DNA from: Rhyacophila brunnea
Taxonomy: Eukaryota; Arthropoda; Insecta; Trichoptera; Rhyacophilidae
Length of the DNA: 64,000 bases
Reading direction: 5' to 3'
Assembly (NCBI GenBank): GCA_022495005.1
Contig: JAGYXB010001842.1
Coordinates: forward strand, 310,001 to 374,000
Shown: piece after piece, positions 55,314-64,000 of the stretch
Layout of the letters: every line of letters starts with the position of its first letter
Numbering within the stretch: position 1 is the first letter of the stretch
The notes under the pieces: model-generated
Databases searched by the model: none
Seen by the model: the letters and a program-made list of their open reading frames with translations, nothing else
Told to the model about the DNA's origin: nothing
Translations under genes and position numbers: made by a program

Positions 55314-56380
55314 TCATCATCATCATCATCAGCCTGAATCTATCCACTGCTGGATGAAAGCCTCTTCAAGCTGCTTGCACTTCTCTCGGTCCTGTGCATT
55401 GCGTTGCCACGTACTTCCGCAGAACTTTATCATTTCATCGATCCAACGGCCTCTAGGTCTACCTTGCGGACGTTTTGTACTTTTTGGTTACCACTGGATG
55501 AAAAGATTTGTCAAACGATTGTCTCGTCTTCGAGCTATGTGTCCAGCCCATCTCCATTTAAGGCTTTTAATAAACTCTATTACATCGCAAGCCCTTGTCT
55601 GCTTCCTTGTCCACTCATTCCTCTTTTTGTCCTTTAGCGTTACATCCAGCATCCACCTCTCCATACCACGTTGTGCTACTGTAAGTTTCTGGACCTCGCT
55701 TTTACTTAGTGTCCATGTTTCACACGCATATGTGATCACGGGAAGCACTCACTGGTTGAACACTTTGCGCTTTAGGCACAGTGGAAGGTCACTTTTGAAG
55801 ATATTATTCAGGCGGCCAAAAGCACTCCAGCCTAGCTTTACTCTGAGAACAATTTCATCAAATATGCATCCATCTATAGACACTTGTTGTCCCAGAGAGA
55901 TGTAGCTTTTCACCTGTACGAGCTGAGTGCCATTGATGAGGATCTCTTTTTGGCCTGCAAAGCAGTTGAACATGATTTTCGTCTTTGTTACATTTATTTT
56001 CAAACCCACTTTGTTGCTTACTTCAGCGAGTTCCTGCATTCTGCTTTGGAGGTCTTCTGAGTCTTGCGAGAAAATTACAGCATAGTGCAGATGACTCAGG
56101 TATTCTCCATTTATGGGTATCCCTTTGTCATTACAGTCAAGTTGCCTGAATAAGTCCTCAAGGGTAGCTGTAAATAGTTTAGGTGAGATTGTATCACCTT
56201 GTCGGACTCCTTTGCTGATAGTAAATCTGCGCGATGGTTTACGGAGATTGACAGATGCTGTTGCGCTACCTACTAACTGTACTTATATGTTATTGAAAAT
56301 ATTTATATAGCGCCCAGGGATTCCTTGTTTTCTGAGTGCGTCGAGTATTGAACATATTTTATTTATCAAATCGAACACTT
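55314..56380 (-). pseudogene. RTE-type reverse transcriptase, 5'-truncated and mutated
   Basis: The 3' end is a (CAT)n/(ATG)n run at 55314-55333, typical of RTE-like elements. The minus strand reads ISKGVRQGDTISPKLFTA, LSHLHYAVIFSQDSEDLQSR, KINVTKTKIMFN, and after frame changes ITYACETWTLSKSEVQKLTV and LKWRWAGHIARRRDNR. The catalytic FADD box is replaced by YAVIF, so both aspartates are lost. The N-terminus is absent. Confidence 0.85.
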
Positions 56381-56959
56381 ACTTACCTATATACGTATAA
56401 TGATATAAAATAAACATAATTCACATGATTTAAAATAATAAATCAATGAAAATTATTGTTCGCAGAAGTACCTATGTTTAACCAACGATGGCTATAATAG
56501 CGATGTCCTATTTTTACAGTGATATGTATTGGCTTAAAACTCTGTTCTTTTAAAAGTATATTCTGTCATAATATTATTTTATATAGAGTAAGTGCAGGGA
56601 ATGTGGAAATGGGTGACACACGTTTATAAACAGTAATTCTTACTCTAGTTTAATATTAAAACTAACATAATGTCGTCGGTAACTCACGGCATCATTACCT
56701 AGTTAAGCAGTTTACGACATCCATGTTTTTGTTAATCCTGCGTTTCATGATTTTCTGGAAGGTGGCACTTTTTACACGCTCATGTTTGATTTGCTGATTC
56801 TCCGATTAAAAATAAGTAAATTATTTGTATTTAATTGTAAAGCCATCCTTATTTCATATAGATTAAATATCATTATGCGATCATTATTGTAAATTTAAGC
56901 CTCTTATATTTTATAATTATTGGATTGAAATTGGGTCCAAGTTGGTATTGTGGAATACT

Positions 56960-57270
56960 TTGTTGAAGATAATGTGAAATATATTATTCCAAAGGTTAAA
57001 AGTGAAACGAAATCTGATTCTAGTTGAGATAGTTTTGATGGCATTATCGAAGACTCTGAAGACTCTTCATTGCACATGGAATCTATTGAATTTTTTCAAG
57101 AAGAAAGAAATTCAGTGGATGCCTTGTGCATGTTTTGCACTGAACCATTTTTAAAAGATATTGAAGGAGATATTGCATGGATACGGTGTGTAGTTTGTCA
57201 GAATTGGGCTCATGAGGTTTGTTCCAATTCTGAATAATTGAATCCTTTCATTTGCGAATATTGTTTATTT
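56960..57270 (+). pseudogene. pogo-type transposase C-terminus with PHD-like finger
   Basis: The frame reads FVEDNVKYIIPKVKSETKSD, one TGA, then an acidic Ser-rich stretch and CMFCTEPFLKDIEGDIAWIR, CVVCQNWAHEVCSNSE, a TAA, and NPFICEYC. The C-x2-C...C-x2-C...H-x3-C...C-x2-C order is the PHD-like finger at the end of many insect pogo/Tigger transposases. The DDE core and HTH are missing. Confidence 0.7.
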
Positions 57271-57331
57271 ACTGAACTGTGTAAATATTTGAAGTACTAT
57301 TCCACGCCATTACATTCACTATACTGGTATT

Positions 57332-57756
57332 CAGTGATGTCCCGTGGGGGTAGGCAGATTGAGCGTCGCTTGGGAGCAGCAGTTATTCGTAGGGTGGCAA
57401 ATCGAGGCGAAATATATACCTAAACTTAGTAATAACGAAAATATCTTTCCATTAAAAATTCAGCTTACTGGTTGGAAACATAATGTATTAATTAACATAA
57501 AATGTTTAACAGGACTGCAATTTTTTTTTGTTGCGTTCGCAATGTCTAGTTTACTTCCATTGCCATTTGGCTTACTTGGTGACCAAAAACGACACGAGCA
57601 GATTTGCGAATAATTACAGTCTATATTTTGTTAGTAATGTATCCAACACATTTCTTAGATATTGGAGTCGTGAAGGATGATAAAAAATACTGTATAAAGA
57701 ATGAAACGGCATTTTGGCGCTGCCTAGGGGCGGCATTCTTTCTAGGGACGTCACTG
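57332..57756. mobile_element. hAT-type MITE, CAGTGACGTCC family, nested in pogo element
   Basis: Starts CAGTGATGTCCCGTGGGG and ends GGGACGTCACTG, with flanks CTGGTATT (57324-57331) and CAGGTATT (57757-57764). Confidence 0.85.
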
Positions 57757-58202
57757 CAGGTATTGTGGAATTTACTCACTTTATAAATTTAACTCAATAT
57801 AAAATAAATTTTATATTCCTTTTACAGCGTTTCACTATATATACCCAATTAAATTATCTATTAAATACATGTTTCAGATTGATTAAAGTACCTACTACAA
57901 TTTTGGCTACTACAGTCAAACATTAAAAGGGTATTCCACAATCCCTGCACTTACTCTACCTATACCTACATTGTAACTACACTAACTGTTTATCGATCAA
58001 AATTATTACTTATTCAAATTCTCACAATTTCTATGCGAACGTTGATAAATAAACCAGTGTTTCCAAATAGAGTATTTTTGAAAGATTTAGTATAATCATA
58101 AAAAAACTAACAAACTTTTGTATAGACAATTCGAACTTTGCCTACGTGTGACACAAAAATTATCGTCCCTAGGCTGTAGAGCCACATAATAAGAATATGT
58201 CA

Positions 58203-58960
58203 CTTCTTCTTCTTCTTCGATGGTGCTACAGCTCAAGTCAAGCCCTGGCCTCCTCCAGCCGGAACGGTCTTCCGCACGTCTTTTCCAGTTAATGATTTTT
58301 AGCAGCTGGTTAGCATCTTTTGTTATGTTGTCACCTCATCTTGAGCGTGGCTTTCCCACTGGCCTTTTCCCTAGCTGGGTTTCCTTCTAGGATCTTTTTC
58401 GGTATCCGTGTCTCAGGCATGCGCTGGACATGGCCTGCCCAGCTTAGCCTCTGGAGTTTTATGAAGGTGGAGAGTTTTAAATCTTGGTATAAACGGTATA
58501 GTTCCGTGTTGTACCTAATTCTCGACTCCCCACCATCATTCATGGGTCCGTATATCCTCCTCAGGATCTTTCTCTCAAAGCAGTCCACCATTTCAGCTGC
58601 TTTCATATTTAGTGTCCATGACGATCGTATGATGGTTTTATAGAGTCGGGTCTTAGTTTTTCTGTGGACATTTCTGGATTTGAATATGGGAAGCAATGAG
58701 AAGTACGATTTATTTGCAGCGGTTATTCGGGCTTTTATTTCTTCCAGTTCCTCGTTCTCTTTTGAAATATTGGAAAGCAGGTATGTGAACCGGTCGACAA
58801 CCTCAAATTGATGTTTTCCAAAACTGGAACATTGGCCCAGCCTACTCTGATTTTGTCGGCTTTGTACCATGACTTTAGTTTTGTTTTCATTTATCGTCGT
58901 ATCTAATCGTCGAATAATTCTATTCGATGTCTTCTCATAATTATAGATTAGGGATTATAT
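58203..58960 (-). pseudogene. Non-LTR reverse transcriptase C-terminal fragment
   Basis: The minus strand from about 58870 reads FEVVDRFTYLLSNISKENEE, ARITAANKSYFSLLPIFKSR, KTKTRLYKTIIRSSWTL, CFERKILRRIYGP and LQRLSWAGHVQRMPETRIPK, with a (GAA)n-like 3' end at 58203-58218. These are the thumb and C-terminal motifs shared by RTE/CR1-like insect elements. The catalytic palm is absent. Confidence 0.8.
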
Positions 58961-59394
58961 TAGAAGAGTCACTGAGTTGTTGGATGCAGACGTCTAATGA
59001 ACGGACGCAAATGAGTGAAATGGGAAAGCTCTATGTCAAACAGTGGACGTCTTCTTCTTCTTTCTAGTTGACCATGTTCGCTCCTTAGTTTGTGCATATG
59101 GACACTACGCAGCGCCTTCAATAATGCCACTTTAGTCTTTTTTAATCATCTTTGTTAATGCTAGAATTCTGTAGTTCCACCGTCAACACCCTGCCAATAA
59201 TATTATTTAGCAGTCATCCAGGACACTAAAATCTGTTGGCTTCAATAACAGCAGGCTAGGTTGAAATTTTTTGAGACATACCTATCTATTATGTATAGTA
59301 AGTGGCTAAACCAGTCACAACGTCGTTTCCTAACTCTCAACATGAATAAATGCTGCATAGTTTGTTCTCATACATCTCCTCGTTGCAGCACACG

Positions 59395-59625
59395 AAATTT
59401 AAAAATTTATAAACCGGAGTGCTCGATAACTTTCTAAAAAATATTGTTCTAATTTTATGTACTTATAGGTATTTTATGAAAATAAGTGTGTTAGATTTTT
59501 TGTTATAAGTATGTCCTACCTAGCTCAGACGGCTTAATTAATTTTTGGACAAGACGGAGTGATACTTTCGGGAATTTCATGAACCGGAACTACGCTCCGG
59601 TCCACTTTGAAACCGGCTCTTTACT
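59395..59625. mobile_element. MITE, CGCTCCGG family (hAT-type), diverged
   Basis: Contains TATAAACCGGAGTGCTCGAT, CCTACCTAGCTCAGACGG and GAACCGGAACTACGCTCCGG, as in 24109-24356. Termini are eroded. Confidence 0.65.
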
Positions 59626-59639
59626 CCTAAATTTACATA

Positions 59640-60930
59640 ACTGCATACCATCGGCATCGATCCTCAAAGTTCAGTTTATGGTTGCTCTGAACCGTCGTAA
59701 GGTGCCAAATTTCGATGGCGGCCAAAGCATTTATTCGGTTCTGTTAATTTTATGTTAAGTCCATATTAAAATGTTTAAAAGACAACATTCGTTGCTCTTC
59801 ACAAAAATATCTTCTCAGTGGAATAAAAATCATCAAACTATTACTACATAGTATTTAAAGAAAGGAAAAAAGTGTTTTTGCGTAATTGTTTTATAGCTAA
59901 TATTAATATTTATATTCTCTAACAAATTTTAAAATAAAAGGTTTCAGATAGGGATATCAACTAAGTCAATAATAATAATATTAGCAGCGAAAATTATGTT
60001 TGCCACCCCCCGTCACGTGCTCACATATTATTTTAGGTTGGAAAAAAATACAATTCACAATAATTTCAATGCAGGTTTCATTAGTAGGTTTATACATACC
60101 TATTAATATGCAGTGGTCTCATAGTTTTTAAGAAATTGATAGAGATGTATGTATGTTTGCTCATGTTTTATTATTTCTTCTATTAACCCAATATAGTACC
60201 TACCTCCATTTTTATCTGATTAAATATCTGACAATCACTGAATTATTTAATATGTAATTTTTATTCATGGCAGAGTCCTCTTATTGTGTTTCGTATACTA
60301 TGTCTTTATTTTCCAGTTTTCATCTTTGTTTTTTTCTTTTGAGTCTTCTCTAGTTGTCATATTTATCCTTTTATAAAAACATTAACGTCGTCTTTGTCAT
60401 ATCTTTCATTGTGTCTTTCCTCTTCGTTTTCTTTGTCTGTTTAATCCACTTTTTTTCCAACACATTTACTCTTTGTGCAGAGAGAATTTGAATCGTTGTT
60501 AGTGAATATCTTTTCGTCAGTTAAATTTTTACCATATTTCACATCTTTTGTGTTTTTTTAAACCTTGATTCTTCCTTGTATATTTTAAAAGCGGTGCAAA
60601 AGCGATTTCGTAAGCACTTCAATTTTAAAGCTTACTGTTATGATTTATCTAATTTTTTTCGACCACTGCAACTTTTATGGTACCATCTTTGGAAAGTCGA
60701 CGTTCTATATCTGATCTATATTTTCTTTTTAAAATTATCAATGGTTTTGTTGACTCGCCAAACTTACTCGAAAGGGTGGGTTTCCATTGTCCATCAAGAT
60801 TTACGCGAAACCAAACTCTTTTATTCGGCGCTCGTATTTAAATTATAATATGTATTTCTCCACCGTTGATCCTTTTAAAAATTCACCTGTTTCATTTAAA
60901 CGCGCTATCTCCAAAATTTTATTTAAATAG

Positions 60931-60962
<32 letters not shown>

Positions 60963-61200
60963 TTTTTTTATGTTACTTTTTTTGTATATAAATTAATTAT
61001 TCATTATTATTCCTCATTTTTCTCATGTAATTTTCTTATGTAATTTCTTTATATTTATGTTATTCTTACTCTCTATCTTGTTAGGCATAACTTTACTATA
61101 ATGTATACATGGAAACTTTGCTGGTTGCAATAACTTTTCATTATTATATTTTAAATTTTTGTAATCAATATGTAACTGTTTGTTTCCTTAAAAAAAATCA
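59640..61200. other. AT/T-rich stretch without a recognised gene
   Basis: A minus-strand reading near 60820-60640 (LDGQWKPTLSSKFGESTKPL...) is open for about 60 codons but matches no family I know. A (TA)n microsatellite is at 60932-60955. Confidence 0.45.
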
Positions 61201-61224
61201 TAATTCATTTATCAAATCTTCAAA

Positions 61225-61425
61225 ATGCGTTTTGATATGACCAATTTAGATGATTTTTTTAAGACACGCATGGCATTGGTGAGGTTATTCACCAGAATGT
61301 GTCATTTTATACGTTTTGAGATGACCAACTCATGTGAATTTTTTAAAACACAAATCACATTTATGTAGTTTATCATCAGAATATGTAATTTTATGCATTT
61401 TGAGTATATTAACGCTTTCGCTGCT
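61225..61425 (-). pseudogene. Decayed C2H2 fingers downstream of the zinc-finger exon
   Basis: The minus strand reads KLHKCDLCFKKFT, stop, VGHLKTYKMTHSGE, stop, PHQCHACLKKII, stop, IGHIKTHFED: two fingers with three stops. They continue the array after a gap of about 120 bp (61430-61550) that is more GC-rich and unrelated to fingers. Confidence 0.75.
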
Positions 61426-61552
61426 GAATAGATAATGAGATTTTAATTGCCCCCTTTAAAATGCACGTTAATTACATCGATCGGCCGCCTGGTCATTACG
61501 CACCGTGTGCGTCTTCCGCGTCCAAAGTATTAATTGAACGTAGATCGCATTG

Positions 61553-62905
61553 TCAATGGTTTTCATCAGTATGCGTCATTTTATGTCTTTTAAGACTACT
61601 AATGTGTGCAAATTTTTTTAAGCACACATCGCATTGATGTTTATTTTCATCAGAATGTGTCATTTTATGCCTTTTGAGGTAAGCGATCAGCGGAAATTTT
61701 TTAAAACATACATCGCATGTATGCGGTTTTTCACCGGTATGTATCAATTTATGTATATTAAGACAACGAATTTGACTAAATTTTTTAAAACACACATCAC
61801 ATTGTGGGTTTTCACCAGCATGTAACAATTTATGGATTTTGAGAGTTCCACTTTCAGTGAATTTTTTAAAACAAACATCGCATTGATATGGTTTTTCACC
61901 AGAATGTGTTAGTTTATGCCTTTTGAAGTTACCAATAAGCGCAAATTTTAGTAAACACACATTGCATTGGTGTGGTTTTTCACCAGTGTGTGTCTTTTTA
62001 TGTTTTTTCAGATAACCAATTTCGGCGAATTTTTTAAAACATACATCGCATTGATGTGATTTTTCACCAATATGTGTCATTTTGTGTCTTTTGAAATGAC
62101 TATACTGAAGAAATTTTTTTAAACATACATCGCATTGATGTTTTTTTTCAGCAGAATGTGTCATTTTATGTCCTCTGAGATGACTGGTTTGGAAGAACTT
62201 TTTAAAACATACATCGCATTGATGTATTTTTTTACCGGAATGTGAAATTTTATGTCGCTTGAGATCACTTATTCCGATGAATTTTTTAAAACAGACATCG
62301 CATTGATGTGGTTTTTCACCAGAATGTCTCTGTTTATGCGTTTTTAGATGACTAATTCTCTGAAATTTTTTTGAACATTGATCGCAATGATATGGTTTTT
62401 CACCAGTATGGGCCATTTTATGTCTTCTGAGACTAGCAGTGTGCGCAAATATTTTTAAACACACATCGCATTGAAGTTTATTTTCATCAAAATGTGTCAT
62501 TTTATGCTCTTTTAGATGACTGATTTGAAAGAACTTTTTAAAACATACATCGCATTGATGAGGTTTTTCACCAGTATGTGTCTTGTATGACTCAAGATGC
62601 TGAGACTTTTTACATAAAATGTAGTGACTATTTAGATGATTTAAAGATTCAAATACTCCATAACAATCATTACAAATAAAGTTACGTGGAAAATATGTAA
62701 CTCTTCTCAGCTTAATTCGAACCACCTTTGGCAAGTACAATTTTTGAACTTCCTGTTTGAAGTTCTGTCCATCGATAGTTATTTCTGCATTCTGTATCAT
62801 CACATTTTCGTTTTTATTGATTGCATGTACTATTTTGTTGGGCAGGTTATTGTCAATTTTATCTTTTCTAATGATGTCCAGTGGCTTACTGCGACGTACT
62901 GCGAA
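61553..62905 (-). CDS. C2H2 zinc-finger protein, terminal exon
   Basis: The exon starts after the acceptor ...TTTCTACCCAG at 62905 (frame TTC GCA GTA...) and is open for 450 codons to TGA at 61553. A basic N-terminal region leads to an atypical finger (FICNDCYGVFESLNHLNSHY...C), a partial finger, then 12 canonical C-x2-C-x12-H-x3-H fingers. Their linkers are close to TGEKP or SGEKP, with a few degenerate (FDENK, SAEKK, IGEKS, SDENK). The backbone (HQCDVCFKKF) is almost constant while helix residues vary, as expected for a rapidly amplified DNA-binding array. There is no convincing ATG-containing first exon in the remaining 1.1 kb, so 5' exons probably lie outside the window. The stop falls exactly where the linker of a next finger is expected, and decayed fingers follow. 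Confidence 0.8.
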   Translation of the reverse strand, partial: FAVRRSKPLDIIRKDKIDNNLPNKIVHAINKNENVMIQNAEITIDGQNFKQEVQKLYLPKVVRIKLRRVTYFPRNFICNDCYGVFESLNHLNSHYILCKKSQHLESYKTHTGEKPHQCDVCFKKFFQISHLKEHKMTHFDENKLQCDVCLKIFAHTASLRRHKMAHTGEKPYHCDQCSKKFQRISHLKTHKQRHSGEKPHQCDVCFKKFIGISDLKRHKISHSGKKIHQCDVCFKKFFQTSHLRGHKMTHSAEKKHQCDVCLKKFLQYSHFKRHKMTHIGEKSHQCDVCFKKFAEIGYLKKHKKTHTGEKPHQCNVCLLKFALIGNFKRHKLTHSGEKPYQCDVCFKKFTESGTLKIHKLLHAGENPQCDVCFKKFSQIRCLNIHKLIHTGEKPHTCDVCFKKFPLIAYLKRHKMTHSDENKHQCDVCLKKFAHISSLKRHKMTHTDENH

Positions 62906-62973
62906 CTGGGTAGAAATCTACAAAAAGAATAGGGTTGGTATATTGAATTCAATATTCGATAAATATGATTGTT

Positions 62974-63811
62974 AATTAACTATTCTTTTATTTAACGAAT
63001 AATTCAAAAGATTGAAGAATGTACCATTCCAATGATTGAACATAAATAATTTTGAAAAACACTTCTGAGAAAATATATCTGTATACCAGAGGTAAACTTC
63101 GGTAAATCCAAAATGACAACTTCACAGGAGAGACGAATTTGTGATTTTTGGAACTTTCAGCTTGTGTCATTCGTGAATGGAAAAAGATAAAATTTATCTA
63201 TTTATCAAAACCTTTTTGTTTGTTTACCGTTGTAGTTCGATTATAAGTTTCATCAAAAGAATTGTATGTTTTCTTACTGTTATTTACCTCTAAATGTTAT
63301 GGAGTTACAATGAGATTTTTAATTTTTAACGTTTATAATAAGAGTAATATGAGTTACAGCTGTTTACCACGTATGCAGGATAAGTAATGAAGTAACAATA
63401 TAACAATAACTCCATTTCACGATTTTTGGAGTGACAATAGTTTACCTCTGGTATACAGATATTATAACCAACATCTCTTGGGTTTACGCCCCGTTCGCGC
63501 ATTCTCCTCTATGCTACGAGGAGACATACTAATTGAGACAAATTTAACTATTGGCCTTTTAATACCTGCTCATCAGCGCTCTTCTAAATCAAGCTACTTT
63601 GGAAAACGGTTTTTGTTTATTAAATCAAAGTAGGTACCTACTACTTCAATTACTAACCGACGACACGGATTTCTCCAATATTTATAGTGATGTAATTTAC
63701 TTGAACTTGCCAATAATTTTTAACTAACTATTTCTTTTATTCAACGAATAATTCACAAGATTTAAGAATGTACCATTCTAATAATTGAAAATGCATAATT
63801 TTGAATTATTG
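62974..63811. repeat. Local direct repeat of about 85 bp flanking a MITE
   Basis: 62974-63060 (CTTTTATTTAACGAATAATT...) recurs at about 63727-63811 (CTTTTATTCAACGAATAATT...). The MITE and about 270 bp of unassigned sequence lie between. Confidence 0.7.
63079..63458. mobile_element. 380-bp MITE with CTGTATACCAGAGGTAAACT termini
   Basis: The left terminus and its exact reverse complement at the right bound the element. ATAT is present on both sides (63075-63078 and 63459-63462), compatible with a 4-bp or TA duplication. It has no coding capacity. Confidence 0.8.
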
Positions 63812-63812
63812 A

Positions 63813-64000
63813 ACATTCGTCTCTGTTCTGGTAGAACACACTAACTGGAGAATACTAGTTTTGAGTAATTTGACTTTGAAGTTGTTAAAATGTTTGATTG
63901 GTCTATCATGTGAGTTTATTAAGTAATCGTAAAAAGGATGACTTCAAATAAAGACTGTTTATTTATTAAGAAGGTTTCCAGACGGTAAAGTTTGAAATAA
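63813..64000. mobile_element. MITE of the 45592-45846 family, cut by the window end
   Basis: Begins ACATTCGTCTCTGTTCTGGT and matches the reverse complement of 45846 down to about 45655 (for example AAGACTGTTTATTTATTAAG). Confidence 0.75.

Larger units (their letters stand above)
56586..57956 (+). mobile_element. pogo-like (Tc1/mariner) element remnant
   Basis: Ends are GAGTAAGTGCAGGGAATGTG and the reverse complement of ...CACAATCCCTGCACTTACTC, flanked by TA (56584-56585 and 57957-57958). It encodes the C-terminal finger of a pogo-type transposase and contains a nested hAT MITE. Confidence 0.75.

Noticed and set aside
55267..55905. 212-codon plus-strand frame rich in Ser/Leu/His
   Set aside because: Antisense of the RTE reverse transcriptase, which has clear motifs on the minus strand.
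62988..63170. Possible upstream exon of the zinc-finger gene
   Set aside because: The frame runs through a MITE terminus and has no donor in a usable phase.

Overview
This window looks like insect nuclear DNA. It is very AT-rich, is packed with transposable elements (TEs), has GT-AG introns, and carries insect-type TE families: hAT, piggyBac (TTAA), PIF/Harbinger and pogo DNA transposons, a Penelope-like retroelement, RTE- and R1-like non-LTR elements, and tRNA-derived SINEs. The frequent TAGGTA/TACCTA and ATATTAT words are reminiscent of aphids or other Hemiptera, but I cannot fix the order or species. I see no rRNA, true tRNA, CRISPR or bacterial operon structure.

Two diverged segmental duplications organise the window. 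Duplication A pairs about 525-8030 with about 17354-24650. Duplication B pairs about 25700-32345 with about 42460-54460. In each pair one copy often preserves the empty site of a TE present in the other, so many insertions can be bounded to the base with their target-site duplications (TSDs).

Host-like coding content is sparse. (1) A pair of paralogous secreted collagen-like proteins, about 233 aa each (30322-31023 and 49391-50095), lies inside duplication B. Each has a TATA box, a signal peptide, a CxC motif and 54 uninterrupted Gly-X-Y triplets. (2) A three-exon gene of about 195 codons (12636-15454) has all introns in phase 0 and four psi-K-x-E motifs. (3) A C2H2 zinc-finger terminal exon with 12 canonical fingers (61553-62905, minus) is followed by decayed fingers. 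(4) A decayed zinc-finger gene lies at 32240-33390. (5) A Myb/SANT-like DNA-binding gene is buried in a long palindrome (8073-10570).

Layout: 0-8 kb is duplication A copy 1 (transposons). 8-10.6 kb is the palindrome with a Harbinger MITE in one arm. 10.6-12.2 kb is a Penelope-like element. 12.6-15.5 kb is the three-exon gene. 15.6-25.7 kb is MITEs plus duplication A copy 2. 25.7-33.4 kb is duplication B copy 1 with the first collagen-like gene and the zinc-finger pseudogene. 33.5-42 kb holds AT-rich spacer and nested transposase ruins. 42.5-54.5 kb is duplication B copy 2, with the second collagen-like gene and several TEs. 54.5-61 kb holds retroelement and pogo remnants. 61.2-64 kb holds the zinc-finger exon and MITEs.

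The most interesting locus is the collagen-like pair, which could be a structural secretion such as silk. Its 3' ends are ambiguous: an aromatic read-through tail, a spliced CxxxC exon, or a Cys-rich frame behind a stop. In the second copy a 2.26-kb DNA transposon sits in the small downstream exon.
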